From the NCBI GenBank assembly GCA_021647985.1, contig JAKITQ010000033.1, positions 1 through 34,139 of the forward strand: 34,139 nucleotides of DNA. The letters are read 5' to 3'. Positions 25,154 to 32,116 of the stretch are shown in pieces; within the stretch, counting starts at the first letter, position 1; each line of letters starts with the position of its first letter. A program made the translations under genes and the position numbers. The stretch comes from Flavobacteriaceae bacterium. Lineage in GTDB: Bacteria; Bacteroidota; Bacteroidia; Flavobacteriales; Flavobacteriaceae. Under the pieces are notes generated by a model. The model had not been told where the DNA came from and did no database searches. It saw only the letters and a program-made list of their open reading frames with translations.

Positions 25154-25452
25154 AAAAATATTTTTTAATTAAAAAAAATATTAATTTGTGACTGGTTGGA
25201 AATTGGCGAATTTTATAAACCAATTTATTTTTGAGTGAAATAGCCTTCCCGAAACTTGGCTCGTTCACTAAAAATGTATACTGGACATTTTCTTAACGTT
25301 CTGCCCTATTTTTTTAGATGTCGTAGTATCAAAAACTTGAGAAAGATAGAAAAGCGCTAAATAAAATGGTTTTATACCCAATCAAGTTGAGCATATGCTT
25401 TAACCTATTTCCACCAGGCACAAATTACAGTTAAAGTAAAATCGTTTGAAGC
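25154..25452. other. Intergenic spacer without recognisable gene
   Basis: Three hundred bases between repeat copies 1 and 2. No ORF or family was recognised on either strand. A 14-bp string ACCCAATCAAGTTG near 25378 recurs near 28094 in another gene-free spacer; this may be decayed mobile sequence. Confidence 0.4.
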
Positions 25453-25574
25453 ATAAAAAACAAAAAACTCTCCATTTTCATGAAGAGTTTTTCTCTTTAA
25501 CAATAACAATTTTCCCTAGTTTTGTTTATAAAAACTAATGAGATAATACAACGCAAATAAAAATTGTTTATTGT
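25453..25574 (-). ncRNA. Putative small RNA, repeat copy 2
   Basis: Second copy of the element, 421 bp to the right of copy 1 and nearly identical over 122 bp, including both hairpins and the minus-strand T tail (TTGTTTTTTATGC). Near-identity across the whole unit, with unrelated sequence on each side, marks the unit boundaries. Confidence 0.5.
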
Positions 25575-25641
25575 TAATGAATTTAATATTTCAATAAAAA
25601 AAATAAAATTTTAATAACAATCTGTATAATAGGTTGGTACA

Positions 25642-25757
25642 AATAAAAAACTCTCCATTTTCATGAAGAGTTTTTCTCTTTAACAATAACAATTTTCCCT
25701 AGTTTTGTTTATAAAAACTAATGAGAAGATACAACGTCATAACAAATCGTTTATTGT
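25642..25757 (-). ncRNA. Putative small RNA, repeat copy 3
   Basis: Third copy, 183 bp to the right of copy 2. The terminator side and middle (25645-25725) match copies 1 and 2 almost exactly. The promoter-proximal 30 bp (25727-25757 on the plus strand) carry about eight changes. Its minus-strand tail is TTTTTTATTTG. An IS200-type element lies about 80 bp further right. Confidence 0.5.
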
Positions 25758-25837
25758 TTTAATATATTGAAAAACTTAATATTTTAATAGAATTATCTTT
25801 GTTTCGAAATAGGGATTGTTTATTGGTCTCAAAAATA

Positions 25838-26400
25838 GTTAAAACTATGCACTTTAGTGCATCTCGCTTTAGCTTCTAAAAATTTTTATCTTTGTGAGTA
25901 TGTCAGACCAACGAACAAATGGACATACAGTATCCAGGTTAACGGTTCATATTGTATGGAGCACAAAATATAGATATTCAGTTTTGAATGGAGATATACA
26001 ACAAAGATGTCGCACTATACTAGTTCAGGTTTGTGATGCAGAAGATGTTGTTATCTTGAAAGGAGTTGTATCAAAAGATCATGTTCATATGCACTTAGAA
26101 TATCGACCATCACGATCAGTTAGTGAGCTGGTTAAGAAATTGAAAGGAAGAAGTTCTAGGAAATTACAGCAAGAATTTCCGGATTTGAGGAAACGGTATT
26201 GGGGTCAGCATTTTTGGGCAATAGGATTTGGATGTTGGAGTACTGGAAATATAACAGATAAAATGGTTAACGATTATCTAGAACATCATCGAAAGTCAAC
26301 AAACGATAATGATAATTTTATCATTGAGTGATTCCATACAGCTGACTTTAGTCAGATTTAAAAACCTATGGACTTTAAGTCCATAGTGGTTTAGTTAATA
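25838..26400 (+). mobile_element. IS200/IS605-family insertion sequence (tnpA only)
   Basis: A complete-looking element: left subterminal hairpin ATGCACT/AGTGCAT (25847-25862), the tnpA gene, and two right-side hairpins, CTGACT/AGTCAG (26342-26355) and CTATGGACT/AGTCCATAG (26366-26386). Hairpin ends without terminal inverted repeats are typical of HUH single-strand transposition. The outer ends are approximate. No TnpB gene is attached. Confidence 0.75.
25900..26331 (+). CDS. tnpA: IS200/IS605-family transposase TnpA (Y1 HUH)
   Basis: Y1 single-strand transposase, 143 residues from the ATG at 25900. A GTG two codons earlier is also open but overlaps the exact -7 box TATCTTTG (25887-25894). 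The HUH motif is His61-Val-His63 in KDHVHMHLEY and the catalytic tyrosine is Tyr126 in MVNDYLEHH. VHIVWSTKYRY at the N-terminus and KLKGRSSRKLQQEFPDLRKRYWGQHFWAIGFG are family signatures. The length is normal and the frame intact, so it is likely active or recently so. It is the only transposase in the window. Confidence 0.94.
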   Translation: MSDQRTNGHTVSRLTVHIVWSTKYRYSVLNGDIQQRCRTILVQVCDAEDVVILKGVVSKDHVHMHLEYRPSRSVSELVKKLKGRSSRKLQQEFPDLRKRYWGQHFWAIGFGCWSTGNITDKMVNDYLEHHRKSTNDNDNFIIE

Positions 26401-26505
26401 GAATTCTCTATCATCGAACTTCTAAACAGTCAACACTTTAAAGGAAATTTATTGAGTTTATGAATTAAAATAATGTTGTTTAAAAATAGTTAGAATAGAA
26501 ATCAA

Positions 26506-27846
26506 TTATTTTTTACCCTTGGTTTTAGGCATTCGGGTTTTAGGTTTTTTGTATTTCTTTTTTATTTCTCTTTTATAAGACCCACCTAAATTAACTTTTT
26601 GGTTTTTTTCGCTTTTTTCATGAAATGCAGGCCCCGGTTCGAAAGTCGCTATTTTTTTTTGGATTATTTCTTTTTCTATACTTTTATCTTTTTCTTCTGG
26701 CATTAGGATATTAGAAATTTCAATATCCTTAGGTATAGCTGAAATTGGAATCTCAGTTTGCATAAAAATCTCTATTTCTAACAAACTCTCTTCTTCATTA
26801 GGAGTAAAAAGTAAGTAGGCGTTTCCATTTCTTCTTGCCCTACCAGTTCTTCCAATCCGGTGAATATATTGTTCGGGGTAAGTTGGGGTGTCGAAATTAA
26901 TTACATGTGTTACACCTTGAATATCCATTCCTCTAGAAACAATATCAGTCGCAATTAATATTTTATGGGTACCATCTTGAAATTGATCTATTGCATTAAA
27001 ACGAAAATTTTGGGACTTATTAGAATGGATTACATTGATATTATCAATAAAATCTTCTTTTAAGTTTTCAAAAAGTCTGTCGGCTATTTTTTTATTTTTA
27101 ACAAAAATCAATACTTTTTCAAATGATTGTTGCGGTAGAAAAAATCTTAAAAAATTGACTTTAGTATTGTAATTTGGAACGGAGTAACCTTTTTGAATTA
27201 TTTTTTCTAAAGGTGTTCCAACAGGCACTATTTCAATCTTCCTTGGGTTTTTAAAAAAACTTTTAATGATATTATCTACATCTTCTGTCAATGTAGCAGA
27301 GAACATTATGTTTTGCCGTTTTTTTGGAAGAATATCCAAGATGTTCATTAGTTGGGGTCTAAACCCTATAAAAAGCATCTCGTCAACTTCATCAATAACT
27401 AGTTTTTGAATGGAAGAAAGTCTAAGCACTCCTGAAACAGCGAGGTCAAATAACCTTCCAGGTGTCGCAACTAAAATATCGAGACCTTCACTAATCAATT
27501 GCCTTTGATTGTTGATGTTTACTCCACCAAAAACACCTTCAATTCTTACATTTTGAAATTTAGTTAAACTGATGGCTGCATCAACAACCTGCATTACCAA
27601 TTCGCGAGTTGGAACTAAAATAAGCACCCTTGGTTGCACTTGATCTGAGTATACCAATTGTTTTAGTATTGGTAATAAATATGCAAATGTTTTACCTGTA
27701 CCAGTTTGCGCCAATCCAACTAGGTCATTACCGGATAAAATGGCAGGTAAAGCTTTGGCCTGAATTGGTGTAGGGTTTTCAATATGGAGTTCACGCAGAG
27801 CTTTAAGCTGAGGTTTATTTACTTTTAAAGCTTCAAATGATTTCAT
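26506..27846 (-). CDS. DEAD-box RNA helicase
   Basis: ATP-dependent RNA helicase of the DEAD-box superfamily, 446 residues from the ATG at 27846 (a TTG one codon earlier is less likely). Motifs: Q-motif region PTPIQAKALP, Walker A AQTGTGKT (46-53), PTRELV, TPGR, motif II as DEVD (152-155) instead of DEAD, SAT, and HRIGRTGRARR. The basic tail ending KKKYKKPKTRMPKTKGKK probably binds RNA. Likely roles are ribosome assembly or mRNA turnover. A TATTTTTG -7 box on the minus strand lies at 27869-27876. The Ala-to-Val change in motif II is tolerated in some relatives. Confidence 0.93.
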   Translation of the reverse strand: MKSFEALKVNKPQLKALRELHIENPTPIQAKALPAILSGNDLVGLAQTGTGKTFAYLLPILKQLVYSDQVQPRVLILVPTRELVMQVVDAAISLTKFQNVRIEGVFGGVNINNQRQLISEGLDILVATPGRLFDLAVSGVLRLSSIQKLVIDEVDEMLFIGFRPQLMNILDILPKKRQNIMFSATLTEDVDNIIKSFFKNPRKIEIVPVGTPLEKIIQKGYSVPNYNTKVNFLRFFLPQQSFEKVLIFVKNKKIADRLFENLKEDFIDNINVIHSNKSQNFRFNAIDQFQDGTHKILIATDIVSRGMDIQGVTHVINFDTPTYPEQYIHRIGRTGRARRNGNAYLLFTPNEEESLLEIEIFMQTEIPISAIPKDIEISNILMPEEKDKSIEKEIIQKKIATFEPGPAFHEKSEKNQKVNLGGSYKREIKKKYKKPKTRMPKTKGKK

Positions 27847-27849
27847 CAA

Positions 27850-28260
27850 ATGGAATTATTAATAATTGCAAAAATAATATTACTAAATTGATTATCTTGA
27901 AAAAGATAGTTTTTATTTTAAAAAATTAAAAAATAGATAATTATAAAATATAGCTTAGTAATAAGGCATCAAAATTTTTAAATTCACTAATTTGAAAATA
28001 AGTGCTTGTGTTTGTTGAATTTGAATAGAGTAAAATTTATTTTTTAGTTAATCGAACTTGACTTGCCGGCGTAATGCTATTCGCTGTTAATCACCCAATC
28101 AAGTTGCGTGCAAGCTAGTTCCTTGCGGGATAAACTTTTTAACATGCTAGTTTCATAATTTTAGAATCAGATTTTTTTTAATAAGCAGATAATCTATTCT
28201 AAATGGTAGGCTATAGTAGCCCAACGATTTTAATAATTTTCTTAATTATAGTTTGGTTAA
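27850..28260. other. Intergenic region between helicase and chaN-like genes
   Basis: No gene recognised. It contains the helicase -7 box, the recurring ACCCAATCAAGTTG string near 28094, and a GC-richer patch (28068-28135) unlike its surroundings, but no ORF or clear hairpin terminator. Confidence 0.5.
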
Positions 28261-28308
28261 ATGTATATATTTGAAAAAAATAATTTAAGAATTAAATTGA
28301 ATACCCAA

Positions 28309-29187
28309 ATGAAAAAAATAAGATTATCCATTATAATGATTTTTAGTTGCTTTACTATTATTTATGCGCAAAGTAAACAGGCATATGAGTTGTATAATAA
28401 CAAAGGAAAAAAAGCAAATTACGATAAAATGATAAAAGATCTTGCCAAAAGCGATATGGTCTTTTTTGGGGAATATCACTTTAATCCAATTTCTCACTGG
28501 TTGCAAATAGAGATGGCAAAAAGTTTCTTCGAAATTAAAGGTGATAAATTGTTTTTTGGAGCAGAAATGTTTGAAAGTGGAAACCAATTAGTATTGAATG
28601 AATATTTGGCAGGTTTTTATGAAGAAAAGAAAATGATTCCTGAAATGACACAAATGTGGCCTAATTATAAAACTGATTACAAACCGTTGGTAGAATTTGC
28701 TAAAGAAAAGAATTTGAGGTTTATAGCGACTAATATTCCAAGGCGATATGCGTCTATGATAAATAAAGAAGGTATTGATATTTTGAAAAAATTAAGCCCT
28801 GAAGCTAAGGCATTAATTGGTCCGGATTTAGAAAGATATTTTGATGAAGAAGTTTATGCTGATATGAAAGATATGATGGGAGAACATGTGCCACCAAACA
28901 TGTTAAATATTCAAACTGCTCAGGCGGGAAAAGATGCAACTATGGCACATTTTTCTGTTTTAAATTACAAGAAGGGAGATTTTTATTTTCATTTAGATGG
29001 CTCTTATCACTCTAATAATGATAGGGGAATTATTTGGTGGGTAAATAAAATAAAACCAGGTTTTAATATCAAATCCATAACTACTTTGACCCAATCAGAA
29101 TGGGAAGAAAAAACTAAGGAAGAAATAAAATTAATTGCGAATTATATTATTGTTGTGAGTGATAGTATGACAAAAACAAAGAGTTAA
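28309..29187 (+). CDS. ChaN family (DUF399) iron-regulated protein
   Basis: ChaN-like protein, 292 residues with signal peptide MKKIRLSIIMIFSCFTIIYAQ. The start was moved to the ATG at 28309 because the longer frame adds a charged stretch and overlaps a TATATTTG -7 box at 28266-28273. Family features are VFFGEYHFNPISHWLQIEMAK, GAEMFESGNQLVLNEYL, FIATNIPRRYASMI and GDFYFHLDGSYHSNNDRGIIWWV. ChaN proteins bind haem and appear in haem and iron acquisition; no haem receptor is next to it here. It stands alone between intergenic regions. Confidence 0.87.
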   Translation: MKKIRLSIIMIFSCFTIIYAQSKQAYELYNNKGKKANYDKMIKDLAKSDMVFFGEYHFNPISHWLQIEMAKSFFEIKGDKLFFGAEMFESGNQLVLNEYLAGFYEEKKMIPEMTQMWPNYKTDYKPLVEFAKEKNLRFIATNIPRRYASMINKEGIDILKKLSPEAKALIGPDLERYFDEEVYADMKDMMGEHVPPNMLNIQTAQAGKDATMAHFSVLNYKKGDFYFHLDGSYHSNNDRGIIWWVNKIKPGFNIKSITTLTQSEWEEKTKEEIKLIANYIIVVSDSMTKTKS

Positions 29188-29344
29188 TACATACGATATT
29201 AATTACTTAATAAAATTCATTTTTATACAGTTTTGAATTCTTTTTTTTATATCTATATTATCATAACAGCTAGAAATATTTTTATAAAACACTGATTTCA
29301 GTAATAGTTATGTATCAATACTTATTCGATATAACTAATTGATA

Positions 29345-29401
29345 ATTAAATACTTAATTCATAATTCAATATACGTAATTCAAAATAAAACGAAGTGTTG
29401 T
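29345..29401 (+). repeat. AT-rich heptamers plus ACGAAGTGTTGT element (copy B)
   Basis: Six in-phase 7-bp units (ATTAAAT, ACTTAAT, TCATAAT, TCAATAT, ACGTAAT, TCAAAAT; 29345-29386) followed by ACGAAGTGTTGT at 29390-29401. Same order and spacing style as at 10373-10420. Confidence 0.75.
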
Positions 29402-29429
29402 TGTCCTATTTGTGAAAATAATCAATTTA

Positions 29430-29462
29430 TTGATGTAATTATATGGTTTTTTTATAGTTTTG
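29430..29462 (+). promoter_or_regulatory. Promoter of the udk-divIC-mutA operon
   Basis: -33 TTG at 29430-29432, 22-bp spacer and exact TAGTTTTG -7 box at 29455-29462, 45 bp before the udk ATG. Confidence 0.6.
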
Positions 29463-29506
29463 AATTATAAAGATTATATTGAATTTAAAATTATATTTTA
29501 AGTATT

Positions 29507-30124
29507 ATGCTAATTATTGGAATCGCTGGAGGAACAGGTAGTGGAAAGACTACAGTTGTAAATCAAATACTTAATGAATTGCCTTTAGAAGAAGTTACCG
29601 TTATTTCACAAGATTCATTTTATAATAGAAATGATAACTTACTCTATGAAGAAAGGTGTAAAATTAATTTTGATCACCCAAAGGCAATAGATTTTGATCT
29701 TCTTATTAAACAATTAAAAGAATTAAAATCTGGTAAAACAATTGACCAGCCAATTTATTCATTTGTAACACATAACAGAAGTACGGGTACTTTAAAAACG
29801 CATCCAAGAAAGGTGGTGATCGTTGAAGGTATTTTAATTTTTACCAATAAAGAATTAAGAGATTTAATGGATATAAAGGTGTTTGTTCATGCAGATTCAG
29901 ACGAAAGATTAATTAGAAGATTGAGAAGGGATTTAAAAGAAAGAGGAAGAGATATAGATGAAGTTTTACAACGCTATCAAGATACATTGAAGCCTATGCA
30001 TTTAGAATTTATTGAGCCAACAAAGAATTATGCCGATATTATAATTCCGAACGATAAATACAATACAGTGGCTATTGATATTGTACGAACTGTTATAACT
30101 GAAAATTTAAAAAATGACCTTTAA
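29507..30124 (+). CDS. udk: Uridine kinase
   Basis: Uridine/cytidine kinase of pyrimidine salvage, 205 residues, full length. The P-loop is GIAGGTGSGKTT (5-16). Further family signatures are ISQDSFYN, NFDHPKAIDFDLL, QPIYSFVTHNRS, VIVEGILIFTNKELRDLMDIKVFVHAD and RLRRDLKERGRDIDEVLQRY. It is the first gene of an operon: the divIC-like gene overlaps its end by 11 bp, a combination typical of Flavobacteriaceae. Confidence 0.96.
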   Translation: MLIIGIAGGTGSGKTTVVNQILNELPLEEVTVISQDSFYNRNDNLLYEERCKINFDHPKAIDFDLLIKQLKELKSGKTIDQPIYSFVTHNRSTGTLKTHPRKVVIVEGILIFTNKELRDLMDIKVFVHADSDERLIRRLRRDLKERGRDIDEVLQRYQDTLKPMHLEFIEPTKNYADIIIPNDKYNTVAIDIVRTVITENLKNDL

Positions 30125-30431
30125 GCAAATAAAAGAAAATAAAATTATTAAGTTCTTTACGAATAAGTATGTCATTATTCTTTTATTTTTTGTTGTTTGG
30201 ATGTTGTTTTTTGATGAAAATTCTTATATAAATCACCGTGAATTGAACAATGAAGTTGAAAAGTTAGAAAATGCAAATGATTATTTTAAGTCAGAAATTG
30301 AGGGTGATAGTAAAATTATTAAGAATTTAAAAGACCCGGATTCCTTAGAGAAATATGCAAGAGAAGAGTATAAAATGAAGAAGGAAAACGAAAAAATATT
30401 TATAATTGAATATGATACCATAAAGAATTGA
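30114..30431 (+). CDS. Septum formation initiator (FtsB/DivIC) family protein
   Basis: Small bitopic cell-division protein, 105 residues. It has a cytoplasmic N-terminus, one transmembrane helix (about 19-32, VIILLFFVVWMLFF), then a periplasmic coiled coil (INHRELNNEVEKLENANDYFKSEIEG) and the family's DPDSLEKYAREEYKMKKENEKIF tail. In the FtsB/DivIC family such proteins link the FtsQ and FtsL components of the divisome. Overlaps udk by 11 bp and is followed at once by mutA, so translation is likely coupled. Confidence 0.92.
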   Translation: MTFKQIKENKIIKFFTNKYVIILLFFVVWMLFFDENSYINHRELNNEVEKLENANDYFKSEIEGDSKIIKNLKDPDSLEKYAREEYKMKKENEKIFIIEYDTIKN

Positions 30432-30433
30432 TT

Positions 30434-31834
30434 ATGGAAAATTTTTTATTTGATGAATTTCAAAATGTTTCAGCAAAACAGTGGAAACAAAAAATTCAAT
30501 TTGATTTAAAAGGAGCCGATTATAATAACACTTTACTTACCAATACAAGAGAAGGTATAAAGGTTAAACCATTTTATCATCATGATACTTACAAGCAATT
30601 GTCAGTACCAATAAATAAAGATGATTTTGAAATATGCCAATCTATTTATGTAAATGAGGAAAAAACGGCTAATTTATTAGCAAAAGATGCCCTGATTAGA
30701 GGCGCAAAAGCAATTAAATTTATTGTAAAAAAAGATTTTAATTTTAAAATATTAATACAAAAATTGTTTGCAACACCTAATGAAAAAATTAAAATCTATT
30801 TTGAATTTCATTTTATTGACGAAAGTTTTATTTTGCAGTTGTTAGATTTTGTTCAAAAAAATAATATTTATCTTAATCTAGATATAATAGGAAACTTAGC
30901 CAAAAATGGTAATTGGTTTTCCGATAGTAAAAAAGATTATAACACATTAGCTACTTTCCTTAAAAGCACCAATAGTAATACGGGAATTCTCGCTGTAAAT
31001 GCATCTATTTATCAAAATGCTGGAGCAAATATTGTTCAGCAAATTGCCTATACCATATCGCATGCCAATGAATATTTGAATTTTATTTATGGATTGTATA
31101 AAAAAAATGAACTTCAACACAAGCAATTTGAATTGTTAGTTAAGAATATGCAGTTTAACTTTTCTATAGGAGGGAATTACTTTTTTGAAATTGCAAAAAT
31201 AAGAGCTTTCAGGGTGTTATGGAAGTTATTGATCAATGCGTACGACTTAGATTTTTCGGCTAATATTTTTGCAGAACCCAGTTCTCGTAATAAATCTATT
31301 TATGATTATAACGTTAATATGTTGCGTACCACCACCGAGTGTATGAGTGCGATCTTAGGTGGTGTAAATACCATTAGTAATCTTGCCTATGATAATATTT
31401 TTCACAAAAAAAATGAATTTGGGGAAAGAATTGCTCGCAATCAATTAATTATTTTAAAAGAAGAAAGTAAACTTAAAAATAGCGATTTTGTTAACGGCAC
31501 ATATTATATTGAAGAACTAACCACAGAAATTGCCGAAAAATCCTTACATATTTTTAAAGAAATTGAAAAAAGCGGTGGTTTTTTAAAACAATTGTTTGAA
31601 GGAACGATTCAGAGAAAAATCCATGAAAATGCACAAAAAGAGCAGGAAGAATTTGATAATGGAACAGATGTTTTGATTGGTGTAAACAAATACCCTAATA
31701 AAGAAGATCAAATTAAAGATACATTAGAATTGTATCCATTTTTGAGAACCAACAAACGAGAAACTTTGATAAAACCAATTATAGCGATTAGGTTGGCTGA
31801 AAAAATGGAGAAAATTAGAATGAAAGCTGAGTAG
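30434..31834 (+). CDS. mutA: Methylmalonyl-CoA mutase small subunit
   Basis: Non-catalytic beta chain of adenosylcobalamin-dependent methylmalonyl-CoA mutase, 466 residues from the ATG at 30434 (a TTG two codons earlier overlaps the divIC stop). It has the family TIM-barrel opening FDEFQNVSAKQWKQKIQFDLKGADYNNTLL and the late segment RNKSIYDYNVNMLRTTTECMSAILGGVNTISNL. The C-terminal cobalamin domain is absent: there is no DxHxxG, and the protein ends soon after the barrel, as expected of flavobacterial small subunits. It pairs with the large subunit downstream to interconvert succinyl-CoA and methylmalonyl-CoA in propionate metabolism. Confidence 0.94.
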   Translation: MENFLFDEFQNVSAKQWKQKIQFDLKGADYNNTLLTNTREGIKVKPFYHHDTYKQLSVPINKDDFEICQSIYVNEEKTANLLAKDALIRGAKAIKFIVKKDFNFKILIQKLFATPNEKIKIYFEFHFIDESFILQLLDFVQKNNIYLNLDIIGNLAKNGNWFSDSKKDYNTLATFLKSTNSNTGILAVNASIYQNAGANIVQQIAYTISHANEYLNFIYGLYKKNELQHKQFELLVKNMQFNFSIGGNYFFEIAKIRAFRVLWKLLINAYDLDFSANIFAEPSSRNKSIYDYNVNMLRTTTECMSAILGGVNTISNLAYDNIFHKKNEFGERIARNQLIILKEESKLKNSDFVNGTYYIEELTTEIAEKSLHIFKEIEKSGGFLKQLFEGTIQRKIHENAQKEQEEFDNGTDVLIGVNKYPNKEDQIKDTLELYPFLRTNKRETLIKPIIAIRLAEKMEKIRMKAE

Positions 31835-31850
31835 GAGTTAAGGTTTTGAT

Positions 31851-31978
31851 GAGAGGATGAGGCAATGGGAGAATGGGAGAGTGAGAGAATGGGAGAATTA
31901 GAGAATGTGAAAATTAGAAAATGAGAGAATAAGGGAGTCAGAGTATGAGACAATGAGACAATGTGAAAATGAGAGAGT
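31851..31978 (+). repeat. GAGAGAAT octamer array
   Basis: Sixteen in-phase 8-bp units with consensus GAGAGAAT; variants include GGGAGAAT, TAGAGAAT, GTGAAAAT, TAGAAAAT and GAGACAAT. The last two bases are AT or GT in every unit. It occupies about half of the 282-bp gap between mutA and mutB. No gene lies within; the remaining bases up to 32116 show no clear promoter. Confidence 0.92.
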
Positions 31979-32116
31979 GAAAATGGAATAGGAGTTTTAA
32001 ATAAAAATCAAAATGATTTGTAATAAACAAATAGAGGATGAGTGAATTGATTAAAGAGGTAATTTAAAAGCACTTAAATATATGCGATAGAAAAACAAGC
32101 AATTAAGATAAACCCG

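Larger units (their letters stand above)
29188..29506. other. Intergenic region before udk
   Basis: No gene in these 319 bp. The right half holds heptamer array copy B with its ACGAAGTGTTGT motif and the udk promoter, listed separately. The left half is AT-rich with nothing recognisable. Confidence 0.6.

Noticed and set aside
25154..25452. Degraded transposase gene
   Set aside because: Translations in several frames gave only short fragments without a convincing motif.
25032..25757. MITE with terminal inverted repeats
   Set aside because: The ends of the unit are not inverted copies of each other and no target duplication was seen; the hairpin and U tail fit an RNA terminator better.
31708..31953. 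Minus-strand 81-codon ORF rich in Ser, His and Pro
   Set aside because: It is a translation of the octamer array and the end of mutA on the opposite strand.
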